A stretch of DNA of 26,317 bases from a virus. This document shows, piece by piece, positions 19,311-26,317 of the stretch. Where the stretch lies: IMG/VR virus record IMGVR_UViG_3300011115_000383, positions 1 to 26,317 of that record; one strand, written 5' to 3'. A program made the translations under genes and the position numbers. Under the pieces are notes generated by a model, which saw nothing but the letters and a program-made list of their open reading frames with translations, searched no databases and had not been told where the DNA came from. Every line of letters begins with the position of its first letter. Position 1 is the first letter of the stretch.

Positions 19311-19339
19311 TTGACAAAGTGATAAAAATGTGTTATCAT
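19311..19339 (+). promoter_or_regulatory. Internal sigma70 promoter ahead of the scaffold/capsid segment
   Basis: Perfect -35 TTGACA (19311-19316), 17-base spacer, -10 TATCAT (19334-19339; five of six) with TG one base before the -10. It has the same architecture as P2 and lies 14 bases after the portal stop in the only real gap of this part, so it can boost expression of the scaffold and major capsid genes. Confidence 0.72.
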
Positions 19340-19379
19340 AATACATACAGTCAAGAACTTTAAAGGAGGGATAAGCCAA

Positions 19380-19613
19380 ATGGCCCCTGATTTACAGAAA
19401 TATTACGAAGAAACCTTTAATACCATGAGTACTAAGGGTTGGGACTTCTTAATTGAAGACTTTGAAGAGATTAAGGCTAGTTTGAATGATATTTCTACTG
19501 TCGACGATACACAAACACTATATTATCGTAAAGGACAGTTAGATATTCTTGAATTGGTTTTAGGGCGTAAAGCTGTGTGTGAGAAGGTATATGAGGAGCT
19601 ACAAGATGAGTAA
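19380..19613 (+). CDS. Hypothetical small head-region protein, 77 aa
   Basis: MAPDLQKYYEETFNTMSTKG then WDFLIEDFEEIKASLNDIS and YYRKGQLDILELVLGRKAV. Small, acidic and helical. Proteins with the pattern YY-x(3)-F-x(7)-GW-x-F-x-ED and KGQL recur between portal and scaffold genes of podophages, but their role is not known to me. AAGGAGGGATAAGCCAA gives an excellent ribosome-binding site, the first after the internal promoter. Confidence 0.8.
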   Translation: MAPDLQKYYEETFNTMSTKGWDFLIEDFEEIKASLNDISTVDDTQTLYYRKGQLDILELVLGRKAVCEKVYEELQDE

Positions 19614-19842
19614 TCGTCTATATGACTTCTTATGTCCCAACAACCACACAACTGAATCGCTGGTAGATAGCGAACATACAACTGCAAAATGCAAAGTATG
19701 TAGTAAGGACGCTATCAGGCTCATTTCAGCTCCTACCATTGGGTTAGATGCCATATCTGGTGACTTCCCCGGTGCAACAGCTAAGTGGGCCGCTGTGAGA
19801 GCTGACAGGCTCAAGCAGGAACAAAAGAGAGGATCTGAATAG
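19606..19842 (+). CDS. FmdB-like zinc-ribbon protein, 78 aa
   Basis: From the ATG at 19606 (GAGGAGCTACAAG upstream) the protein begins MSNRLYDFLCPNNHTTESLV and continues TTAKCKVCSKDAIRLISAP. The order YDFxCP...H, then CxxC, then a RxxSAP strand is that of FmdB-type zinc ribbons, with the first CxxC altered to CPNNH, so zinc may be held by Cys, His and two Cys. The C-terminal part is basic and helical. It is common in phage head regions; role unknown. It overlaps the previous gene by eight bases. Confidence 0.8.
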   Translation: MSNRLYDFLCPNNHTTESLVDSEHTTAKCKVCSKDAIRLISAPTIGLDAISGDFPGATAKWAAVRADRLKQEQKRGSE

Positions 19843-19850
19843 CTATTCAG
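19835..19850. repeat. 16-bp perfect palindrome over the stop codon of the zinc-ribbon gene
   Basis: CTGAATAGCTATTCAG is its own reverse complement and contains the TAG stop. As RNA it could make a six-pair hairpin with an AGCU loop. T-rich sequence follows after ten bases (AATTTTATTTTTAA), so it might be a weak or leaky terminator between promoter-proximal small genes and the scaffold, but stem and spacing are poor. Confidence 0.35.
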
Positions 19851-19915
19851 GCAACCCAATTTTATTTTTAAGTTAATCCTGTAATCCATCACACGTGGAC
19901 AGGGAAAGGTTAGGT

Positions 19916-20728
19916 ATGGCTTTAATTGATAGCAATGAGGAACTAGGTAGCGTTAGTGAGATAGAAGCTGAGGACTTTAAACAACAACAGTCCACAAATG
20001 TACAGCAGACTCAACAACCTTCAGAGCAAGCTCCACAAGAGATCCCTGAGAAGTACAAAGGGAAGAATCTCGAAGATATTGTTCGTATGCACCAAGAGGC
20101 TGAAAAGCTAATCGGTAGGCAGGCACAGGAAGTTGGAGAAGTTAGACGTTTAGCTGATGATCTCATCAAACAAAGCTTATCTCAAAAGAATCAACAACAA
20201 GCACAACCAAATGAGGTAAATAACACCTCACAAGAGATTGATTTCTTTGAAGATCCGCAGAGTCACGTTAATCGTGCAGTTGCAAATCATCCAGATGTAA
20301 TAGCCGCTAAACAGGCATCACAGCAGTTAAAGCAAATTCAGACACAGGCAATGCTCAACAAGAAGCATCCTGACTTTGCAGATGTTGTTCGTGATGGTGA
20401 GTTTATTGAGTGGGTTAAAGCCTCTCCCATGAGACTTAATATCTACGCAATGGCTGATGCTAACTATGATTTTAATGCTGCTGATGAACTGATTACTACA
20501 TTCAAACAGATTCGTACATCTAAGACACAACAAACTACTGATGCAGGTAACGCTGTCCGCAAACAGAATCTGAAAGCAGCTGGTGTCGATGTTGGAGGAA
20601 CTGGAGAGTCTTCTAAGAAAGTATATCGTCGTGCCGACCTTATCCGGCTACGTATGCAAGACCCTGACCGTTATGAGGCACTGCAACCTGAAATTATGGC
20701 TGCATACTCTGAAGGTCGGGTTAAATAA
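19916..20728 (+). CDS. Capsid scaffolding protein (putative)
   Basis: 270 aa from the ATG at 19916 (AAGGTTAGGT upstream; a GTG at 19895 is possible). Very rich in Gln, Glu, Ala and Lys, with a helical, probably coiled-coil core (DIVRMHQEAEKLIGRQAQEV, LADDLIKQSL, KQASQQLKQIQTQAML) and a basic C-terminus (KVYRRADLIRLRMQDPDRYE). Scaffold proteins guide coat assembly and then leave; they are recognised mainly by this composition and by lying directly before the major capsid gene, as here. No protease domain is visible. Confidence 0.82.
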   Translation: MALIDSNEELGSVSEIEAEDFKQQQSTNVQQTQQPSEQAPQEIPEKYKGKNLEDIVRMHQEAEKLIGRQAQEVGEVRRLADDLIKQSLSQKNQQQAQPNEVNNTSQEIDFFEDPQSHVNRAVANHPDVIAAKQASQQLKQIQTQAMLNKKHPDFADVVRDGEFIEWVKASPMRLNIYAMADANYDFNAADELITTFKQIRTSKTQQTTDAGNAVRKQNLKAAGVDVGGTGESSKKVYRRADLIRLRMQDPDRYEALQPEIMAAYSEGRVK

Positions 20729-20766
20729 GTTTAATTTAATTCACAAATTCACAGGAGAATTTAAAA

Positions 20767-21726
20767 ATGGCATTAGGAACAGATCACGTAACGGTAACGA
20801 CCGCAGCAACGTTTATCCCAGAAGTATGGAGTGACGAGATTGTTGCGGCTTACAAAAAGAGCTTGGTTGCAGCTAACCTAGTTAAGAAAATGAGCTTCAA
20901 GGGCAAGAAAGGTGACACCGTTCACATTCCAGTCCCTGCACGTGGCTCCGCTTCTGCTAAGGCAGCTTCTACACAAGTTACACTCATTGCAGCTACTGAG
21001 ACTGAAGTAACTATCTCTATCAACAAGCACTACGAGTACTCACGTTTGATTGAGGACATCGTTGAAGCTCAAGCATTGTCTAGCCTGCGTCAGTTCTACA
21101 CTGATGATGCTGGTTATGCTTTGGGTAAGCAAGTTGATACTGACTTGGTAAACTTGGGTCAACAGTTCAATGTTTCAACAGCTGGTGCGGGTAACTTCCG
21201 TTACGCTGGTGCTTTCATTGGTGGTGATGGCTCTACAGCGTTTGACTACTCAGCTTCCTCTGGTGCAGGCAATGCCTCTACTTTGACAGCTGCTGGTATT
21301 CGTCGTACAATTCAGCGTCTTGATGACAGCGATGTTCCTATGGACAACCGCTTCTTCTTGATTCCTCCAAATGTACGCAATACTATCCTCGGCTTGACTG
21401 AGTTCACAACCTTCAACAGCGTTGGTGAAGCTGGTTCTGCTAACAGCATCCGTAACGGCATGATTGGTGACATCTATGGTGTTCCCGTCTATGTTACATC
21501 TAATGCTGGTACAGCTAAGTCTGCTGCTGACGGTTCCGGTACTACCATTGGTCGTGTGTGCTTGATGGCTCACAAGGACTCTATGGTGTTGGTGGAGCAA
21601 GTTGGTGTCCGTTCACAGACTCAGTACAAACAAGAGTACCTCGGTACATTGTTCACTGCTGATACTTTGTACGGTTGCGCTGAGTTGCGTAACTACGGTG
21701 GCGTTGCCCTCGTGGTTCCAGCTTAA
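20767..21726 (+). CDS. Major capsid protein, HK97-fold type
   Basis: 319 aa. Starts MALGTDHVTVTTAATFIPEV, then VWSDEIVAAYKKSLVAANLV and GKKGDTVHIPVPARGSA, followed by the E-loop-like and P-domain pattern (KHYEYSRLIEDIVEAQAL, YTDDAGYALGKQVDTDLV). The A-domain half has PPNVRNTILGL, GMIGDIYGVPVYVT and AHKDSMVLVEQV. This is the usual layout of phage coat proteins. CAGGAGAATTTAAAA precedes the ATG. A strong terminator follows. Codons look biased to highly expressed forms compared with neighbours, which fits the most abundant virion protein. Confidence 0.93.
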   Translation: MALGTDHVTVTTAATFIPEVWSDEIVAAYKKSLVAANLVKKMSFKGKKGDTVHIPVPARGSASAKAASTQVTLIAATETEVTISINKHYEYSRLIEDIVEAQALSSLRQFYTDDAGYALGKQVDTDLVNLGQQFNVSTAGAGNFRYAGAFIGGDGSTAFDYSASSGAGNASTLTAAGIRRTIQRLDDSDVPMDNRFFLIPPNVRNTILGLTEFTTFNSVGEAGSANSIRNGMIGDIYGVPVYVTSNAGTAKSAADGSGTTIGRVCLMAHKDSMVLVEQVGVRSQTQYKQEYLGTLFTADTLYGCAELRNYGGVALVVPA

Positions 21727-21736
21727 TAGCTAACTA

Positions 21737-21770
21737 GGTTCCCATGCTCATAAGGCGTGGGAGCCTTTTT
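21737..21770 (+). terminator. Rho-independent terminator after the major capsid gene
   Basis: GGTTCCCATGC (21737-21747) pairs with GCGTGGGAGCC (21755-21765), eleven pairs with two G-T wobbles and a seven-base loop, followed at once by five T residues. It begins ten bases after the stop codon. It would end most capsid transcripts; some read-through is needed for the genes that follow, because no strong promoter is seen between it and 21814. Confidence 0.9.
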
Positions 21771-21813
21771 AATGTATTACTCTTTTTATAGTACATCAGA
21801 AAGGTTTATCAAC

Positions 21814-21999
21814 ATGAAATTTAAATGTAATCAATCAGGTAACACAGTAGAGTTCTTCCAAGAGCATGAGATTGCTGAGATGAAGAAACATAGTGGTTAC
21901 ACTGAAGTACCGGAGGTACGGGAGGTAGTTGAAGTAGTTGAAGCTCCTAAAGTAACTAAGAAAACAGTAAAGCAAGATGAAACCAGTATCGACGGGTAA
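21814..21999 (+). CDS. Hypothetical protein, 61 aa
   Basis: From the ATG at 21814 (AGAAAGGTTTATCAAC upstream) the protein starts MKFKCNQSGNTVEFFQEHEI, then AEMKKHSGYTEVPEV and a Val/Glu repeat (REVVEVVEAPKV) with a basic end. The longer frame to 21757 would begin inside the terminator and is rejected. Small proteins with MKFKCNQSGNT(V)xF recur after capsid genes in podophages; function unknown. It overlaps the next gene by 23 bases. Confidence 0.75.
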   Translation: MKFKCNQSGNTVEFFQEHEIAEMKKHSGYTEVPEVREVVEVVEAPKVTKKTVKQDETSIDG

Positions 22000-22309
22000 T
22001 GTTCTTACTGCAGCAACGCAGACTACTCTTTTCACAGTACCCACTGGTTACTATGCTAGGTGGCCTCTTTGTTACGTTGTTAATACTGGTGGTAATAATA
22101 AAACTGTTGATGTTGTGTGGTATGACGCAAGTACAACAACTGAGGTTCACGTATTAGATAACTATGTGTTAAGTGCTACTCAGTTTATTAAGTTTAACGA
22201 TGGTGCTTATATTGTTCTTGAAGAGGGCGATCAAGTTCGTGCTACGTCTGAGACTGGTTCTACAATGAATATTATCAACACGTTTGAGTTATACAGAAAA
22301 GGCGAATAA
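21977..22309 (+). CDS. Putative beta-rich virion protein, 110 aa
   Basis: Begins MKPVSTGNVLTAATQTTLFT, then VPTGYYARWPLCYVVNTGGN and a series of strand patterns (TVDVVWYDAS, QFIKFNDGAYIVLEEGDQVR, NIINTFELYRKGE). This looks like an immunoglobulin- or jelly-roll-like beta sandwich, as in phage decoration or head-fibre-type proteins. The family has no firm name here. Position after the capsid gene suggests a head or head-tail structural role. The first eight codons overlap the preceding gene. Confidence 0.68.
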   Translation: MKPVSTGNVLTAATQTTLFTVPTGYYARWPLCYVVNTGGNNKTVDVVWYDASTTTEVHVLDNYVLSATQFIKFNDGAYIVLEEGDQVRATSETGSTMNIINTFELYRKGE

Positions 22310-22311
22310 GT

Positions 22312-24414
22312 ATGGCTTTATCAGCTGCAATGCAGTGGGCTTTAAACAACGGCATGACTGAAGCTGATGTTTATAAGAACATCAATGACTTTTTAGCTAC
22401 AAGCCCTTCTGCAGCTCAAACACAAGCGCAGATGGCTCAGTATGGTATTTCACCTGAAGATGTAGCTGCTGCAACAGGTGGTAAATCAGGCGGTATGCTC
22501 AGTGGTAACGTCTTAGCAGGTGCAAGCTGGAATAGCCTTAACGAAACACTTGGTAATCAACTTACAGAAGCTACAGGTCAGTCAACAGCCAATTATGCTG
22601 TAGGTGGTGCAACTACAACTGATACTTTAAACCAGCTTAATACATTCTTATCAGGTGGTGGTCAGTTTGACCCTAATGCCACAGTGTTCCTACAGACTGG
22701 TGGTGTAGATTTTATTCAAGGTGTAGATAAGAATACTGTTAAAGATAACATTAATCAGATTGTTAAGACTCTAGGCGATCAAGGTGTTAATGTTGTTCTG
22801 ACAGGTTCACCATATGCAGCTTCAATTCAAGATGTACAAACTAATAACTTTAATCCTGAAGTTGACCAGATCTTTAAAGACATTGCCAAAGAAAACTCTA
22901 ATGTAGCTCTGGTTGGTACTCAAGGTGAGATCCTCCAGAATAAAGGCTTACTTGTAGATGCTCTGCACACCAATGCTGAAGGTACTGCAGTCTACAATCA
23001 ATCTGTTATTGATGCTTTATCTCAGTTTAAGAATGATGTCCCTGTAAGTACACCTCAAGCTATTGCTCAAGTACAGCAAACAAATAAGGTAATTCCTACA
23101 GCTCGTGGTACTGTTATTGAAGGCGATAATATTGACCAACAGATTGCTGGTGTTCCTCAGTCTGTCTATGAGACACGTGTAGACCCTAACAATAAAGCTA
23201 ACTGGCAGACTGTAAACCCTAAGACAGGTGAAGTTATCAACTCAGGTACTTTTGCAGGTGGTGGCGATCAAGGTTTGTTAGCTGCTGCAAGACCAGTAGT
23301 TGCTTTAGCAGCAAGTGTCCTTGGTGCTCCATACTTAAGTAACTTGATTGCAGGTTCTACAGGATTAACTGGTTCAGCTTTAGCAGGTGCTACAGGTGCA
23401 ACCATTGCAGGTGGTTCAACTGCTTTAACAGGTGGTAGTACTGAAGATACATTGAAAGCTGCTTTATTAGGTGGCGGTGGAGGCTTCTTAGGTAGTGAAG
23501 TTAATAACTTATTGTATGATTCCACAGCTGCTGCTGACTTAGCTGCAGGTTTAGATCCTAGATATGGTGGTTCTAATCCTCTGTATGGTACTAAATATGA
23601 TGCAGCTATGTCTGACTTACTCAGCTCACCTGAGTCTCAGAAAGCACTAGCAGATTATATCAATGGAACAGCAACAACAGCAGCAACAGCTCCAGTAGCT
23701 GTGAGTACTCCAGTTACAGATGGTGGAGCAGTTAACATTACAGGTGCTGCAGCTCCAGCTCTGAATGCTGGTGGTTTACTCAGTAGTGTTGTTGATCCAA
23801 GACTTACTGTAACAGCTCCTAAAACTCCTCAACAAGTTGACCAAGCTACCTTGTCTTTAATTAATAGTCAATTAGCAGCTAACGCAGGTACACCAGCTAA
23901 TTTAGCTAATGTTGAAGTTACAGCTAAGAACCTATCAACCACACCAACAGATGCTGCCAGTATCCTTGCAGCTACTTTACCAGCTTTACCAAACATACCA
24001 GCTGCAGTAACACCTGCACCTACACTTCCAACTCAAACAATTACAGCTCCTAAGACTCCTTCAGTTGGTGATACTTTAGCAACACTACCAGCAACAATGT
24101 TGTCTCCTGCAGTAACAGATACTTCTGCAACTACTCCAGCTAAGAAAACTAATGAGTTAGGCTTAACAGATGAACAGATGTTAAAGTTACTTCAAGCTGG
24201 ATTAGGTTTGTTTGGAACTTTGGGAGCTACTTCAGCATTATCCAACAGAGGAACTACAGTTCCAGTAGGTTCCTTGCCTACACAGACTCCTCCAATGTAC
24301 ACAGATGATTACTTCACCAGAGTACAGCAGAACTATAACAGCCTTCTTCCAGCAGTCCCTCGTGATGTCGCCTCGCCATTACGTGACTGGTACACTTCAC
24401 AATACGGAGCTTAA
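22312..24414 (+). CDS. Large virion protein with SGNH-hydrolase-like domain and glycine/alanine-rich segment
   Basis: 700 aa. About residues 62-245 resemble an SGNH/GDSL hydrolase: block I-like LAGASWNS (usual GDS is GAS), block II-like YAVGGATTTDTL, block III-like LQTGGVDF, and block V-like DALHTNAEG with the Asp-x-x-His pair. These enzymes remove acyl groups from carbohydrates or lipids. A glycine/alanine-rich hydrophobic stretch follows at about 320-390 (LLAAARPVVALAASVLGAP, ALAGATGATIAGGS), which could insert into membranes. Then comes a long Ala/Thr/Pro-rich low-complexity part and a compact C-terminus (DYFTRVQQNYNSLLP, DWYTSQYGA). Plausibly an internal or tail virion protein released during infection; function not proven. 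AAAAGGCGAATAAGT precedes the ATG. Confidence 0.72.
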   Translation: MALSAAMQWALNNGMTEADVYKNINDFLATSPSAAQTQAQMAQYGISPEDVAAATGGKSGGMLSGNVLAGASWNSLNETLGNQLTEATGQSTANYAVGGATTTDTLNQLNTFLSGGGQFDPNATVFLQTGGVDFIQGVDKNTVKDNINQIVKTLGDQGVNVVLTGSPYAASIQDVQTNNFNPEVDQIFKDIAKENSNVALVGTQGEILQNKGLLVDALHTNAEGTAVYNQSVIDALSQFKNDVPVSTPQAIAQVQQTNKVIPTARGTVIEGDNIDQQIAGVPQSVYETRVDPNNKANWQTVNPKTGEVINSGTFAGGGDQGLLAAARPVVALAASVLGAPYLSNLIAGSTGLTGSALAGATGATIAGGSTALTGGSTEDTLKAALLGGGGGFLGSEVNNLLYDSTAAADLAAGLDPRYGGSNPLYGTKYDAAMSDLLSSPESQKALADYINGTATTAATAPVAVSTPVTDGGAVNITGAAAPALNAGGLLSSVVDPRLTVTAPKTPQQVDQATLSLINSQLAANAGTPANLANVEVTAKNLSTTPTDAASILAATLPALPNIPAAVTPAPTLPTQTITAPKTPSVGDTLATLPATMLSPAVTDTSATTPAKKTNELGLTDEQMLKLLQAGLGLFGTLGATSALSNRGTTVPVGSLPTQTPPMYTDDYFTRVQQNYNSLLPAVPRDVASPLRDWYTSQYGA

Positions 24415-24417
24415 TTA

Positions 24418-26317
24418 ATGGCAAGCACAATCATTACCAAAAATAGCAGCACAGCCTCAGCAGTACCTGTAGTAGGTGACTTAACTAAGGGTGAGTTAGC
24501 TGTTAATGTTACCGATAAGAAAATCTATACCAAGGATAACAGTGCAGCTGTTGTTAAGCTTGTAGGTTCCTTAGGTAATCAGGAAGCTAACGCTGTAGCC
24601 ATCACAGGTGGCTCCATAGCTGGTATCACAGACTTAGCAGTTGCCGATGGAGGTACTGGTGCTTCTACAGCGTCTGATGCTAGAACTAATTTAGGATTAG
24701 GCACTATTGCCACACAAGCAGCCTCTAGCGTAACAATTACAGGCGGTTCTGTAACAGGTATCACAGACATCACTGTAGCGGATGGTGGTACTGGAGCTTC
24801 TACAGCTGCTAATGCTCGCAGTAACTTAGGTGCTGCAGCCAGTGGAGCTAACAGTGATATTACCTCTTTGTCAGGTCTTACCACAGCTTTGTCAGTAGCA
24901 CAAGGTGGTACAGGTATTACTTCCTTTGGTAGCGGTGTAGCTACTTTCTTAGGTACTCCCTCAAGTGCTAACTTGCTTGCAGCTGTCACAGATGAAACTG
25001 GTACAGGTGCTTTGGTGTTTGCCAATACTCCTACTCTTGTAGCCCCCATACTAGGCACACCAACTTCAGGTAACTTCAGCACAGGCACATTTACTTGGCC
25101 TACATTCAATCAAAACACCACAGGTACAGCGGCAGGGTTGTCTTCAACCTTGGCAATAGCTTCTGGTGGTACAGGAGCAACAACGGCTGGTGGTGCATTG
25201 ACATCGTTAGGTGCTTATGCGGCAAGCAATCCTAGTGGCTACACAAGCAATACTGGCACAGTAACCAGCGTTGGAGGCACAGGAACTGTCAATGGATTGA
25301 CTTTAACAGGAACAGTTACTACATCTGGCAACCTGACATTGGGCGGTACGTTGTCTGGAGTTAGTCTGACAAGCCAAGTCTCAGGAACACTACCTACTGC
25401 CAATGGTGGTACTAACCTAACATCATTCACATCAGGCGGTGTAGTCTACGCAAGCAGTACAAGTGCATTGGCTACTGGGTCTGCGCTTACTTTTGATGGG
25501 TCAACATTTCAAGTTGCTAGTGCAGGGCTTATCCAATCTACTGACGGCACAAGAACTTTGGGCTTAACCGCAAATCAAACGGCATCAACTGCTGGTCTAT
25601 ATTCGCTTGGTAATAACCCTATTGCGTTTTACATAAACAGCGCAGAAATATTTAGAGCAACAAGCACATCGCTATACACCGCAAGCGGCATCAATGTGGG
25701 TATTGGGACAAGTTCGCCTATAACAAAACTATATGTGACCGTTTCTGCTGCAAGTGCAGCTTGCGCTGCGTTTTTTAATACTGACACCGCAAATGGTAAC
25801 GGTGTTTATATTAAAGCAGGTGGGGTAAACTCAGGCAAATATGCACTTGCTATTGATAATGCCGCATCCTCATCACTGATGTACCTTGAAAGCACAGGCA
25901 ATCTAGGTATTGGGACAAGTTCGCCTGCACAGAAACTTCATCTAAATGTTTCTTCTGGTAATGTTTACGAGCAAATAAGTTCTGGCTCAAACAATGTTTA
26001 TGTAGGCTTTGATAGTTCAAGAACTGTCGGAACAATTCAATCAAACAATGCTTTAACTTTTGATGTTGGAAGCAGTTACACAGAGCGTATGCGCCTCGAC
26101 AGCGCAGGCAATCTAGGTCTTGGTGTTACACCGAGTGCTTGGTACAACATAGTTAGTGCTTTGCAAATAAAAGATGCGTCAATATATTCCACAACAAACA
26201 CAGCTAATTTTTCAGCAAACGAGTTTGTAAATTCAAGTGCTCAGAACATATATAAGAACACAGGGTTTGCAAGCCTTTACGCCCAAAATAATGGTTCGCA
26301 TAAGTTCTACACTGCCG
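24418..26317 (+). CDS. Tail fibre / receptor-binding protein, repeat-rich (3' end outside the window)
   Basis: Open from the ATG at 24418 to the window end, 633 codons without a stop. The N-terminus (MASTIITKNSSTASAVPVVG, LTKGELAVNVTDKKIYTKD) is the typical attachment domain of phage fibres. Next come repeats with ITGGSxxGITD, ADGGTGASTA and NLG, about 45 residues each, then GGTG-type spacers, and a distal half with NVGIGTSSP and GNLGIGTSSPAQKLHL units like those preceding Peptidase_S74 chaperone domains. A self-cleaving S74 chaperone may follow beyond the window. Trimeric beta-helical fibres of this kind bind the host surface. The ATG is four bases after the previous stop (TTAATTAATG), with GGAG upstream. 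Confidence 0.9.
   Translation, partial: MASTIITKNSSTASAVPVVGDLTKGELAVNVTDKKIYTKDNSAAVVKLVGSLGNQEANAVAITGGSIAGITDLAVADGGTGASTASDARTNLGLGTIATQAASSVTITGGSVTGITDITVADGGTGASTAANARSNLGAAASGANSDITSLSGLTTALSVAQGGTGITSFGSGVATFLGTPSSANLLAAVTDETGTGALVFANTPTLVAPILGTPTSGNFSTGTFTWPTFNQNTTGTAAGLSSTLAIASGGTGATTAGGALTSLGAYAASNPSGYTSNTGTVTSVGGTGTVNGLTLTGTVTTSGNLTLGGTLSGVSLTSQVSGTLPTANGGTNLTSFTSGGVVYASSTSALATGSALTFDGSTFQVASAGLIQSTDGTRTLGLTANQTASTAGLYSLGNNPIAFYINSAEIFRATSTSLYTASGINVGIGTSSPITKLYVTVSAASAACAAFFNTDTANGNGVYIKAGGVNSGKYALAIDNAASSSLMYLESTGNLGIGTSSPAQKLHLNVSSGNVYEQISSGSNNVYVGFDSSRTVGTIQSNNALTFDVGSSYTERMRLDSAGNLGLGVTPSAWYNIVSALQIKDASIYSTTNTANFSANEFVNSSAQNIYKNTGFASLYAQNNGSHKFYTA
25699..25926 (+). repeat. 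Near-identical DNA repeats inside the fibre gene, 207 bp apart
   Basis: A 21-base segment encoding GIGTSSP is identical at 25699-25719 and 25906-25926, 69 codons apart and in frame, with similar flanking codons (NVG-/NLG-, then xxKLxxxVS). A third, more diverged unit (NLGLGVTPSAW) follows near 26110. This points to internal duplication of a structural repeat in the distal fibre. Confidence 0.7.

Noticed and set aside
19835-19875. Palindrome plus T-rich tract as a rho-independent terminator
   Set aside because: Stem of only six AT-rich pairs and T-run separated by ten bases; listed only as a palindrome.
24579-25109. 176-codon frame antisense to the tail fibre gene
   Set aside because: Val/Pro/Ala-rich low-complexity product that mirrors the repeats of the real gene; no start signals.
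1-26317. tRNA genes, CRISPR arrays, integrase and attachment sites, insertion sequences
   Set aside because: No cloverleaf with T-loop consensus, regularly spaced repeats, recombinase motifs or transposase frames were found by reading both strands; short tRNA-like folds cannot be fully excluded without a covariance search.

Overview
This window is part of the genome of a tailed double-stranded DNA phage (Caudoviricetes). The evidence is a T7-like replication set (family A DNA polymerase, primase-helicase, gp6-type exonuclease, gp2.5-type SSB, endonuclease I) on one strand and a packaging/head/fibre set (terminase, portal, scaffold, HK97-fold coat protein, fibre) on the other. Genes are tightly packed, often with ATGA stop/start overlaps. 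No integrase, tRNA, CRISPR, lysis gene or phage RNA polymerase is visible. The T7-like replisome with a monomeric adenosylcobalamin-dependent (class II) ribonucleotide reductase, host-type sigma70 promoters and no RNA polymerase in view resembles Zobellviridae/cobavirus-like phages. That placement is an inference. The host cannot be read from the sequence beyond being probably a proteobacterium.

Layout: (1) 1-10408, minus strand: metabolism and replication. Read in transcription order from 10408 down to 1: small proteins, primase-helicase, small membrane and coiled-coil proteins, DNA polymerase, SSB, exonuclease, an ImmA/IrrE-like metallopeptidase, endonuclease I, a metallophosphoesterase, a DUF3310 protein, class II RNR, and the start of an AP2/HNH-type endonuclease cut by the window edge. 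(2) 10409-10614: a regulatory gap with a strong leftward promoter, a palindrome centred on the predicted start site and a 5' hairpin. (3) 10615-13862, minus strand: about fourteen small genes, almost all of unknown function, likely early host-interaction genes. Several are too short for routine gene calling. (4) 13863-14934: a 1.07-kb non-coding divide holding six DnaA boxes, a Fur-like palindrome, two strong tandem rightward sigma70 promoters and a structured leader. (5) 14935-26317, plus strand: small and large terminase, two small proteins, portal, an internal promoter with two small genes, scaffold, major capsid protein followed by a clear intrinsic terminator, two small genes, a 700-aa protein with an SGNH-hydrolase-like domain and a glycine/alanine-rich segment, and a long repeat-rich tail fibre that runs off the right end.

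How it works together: leftward transcription would supply takeover factors, then the replisome and dNTPs (RNR, plus endonuclease I and exonuclease to recycle or resolve DNA). Rightward transcription from the central divide would supply packaging and virion proteins. The most unusual signals are the DnaA-box cluster in a phage with its own T7-like replisome, a regulatory leader sharing two exact motifs in the same order ahead of both the replication operon and the structural operon, predicted RNA structures whose wobble pairs form only on the transcribed strand, and an SGNH-like domain inside a probable virion protein.
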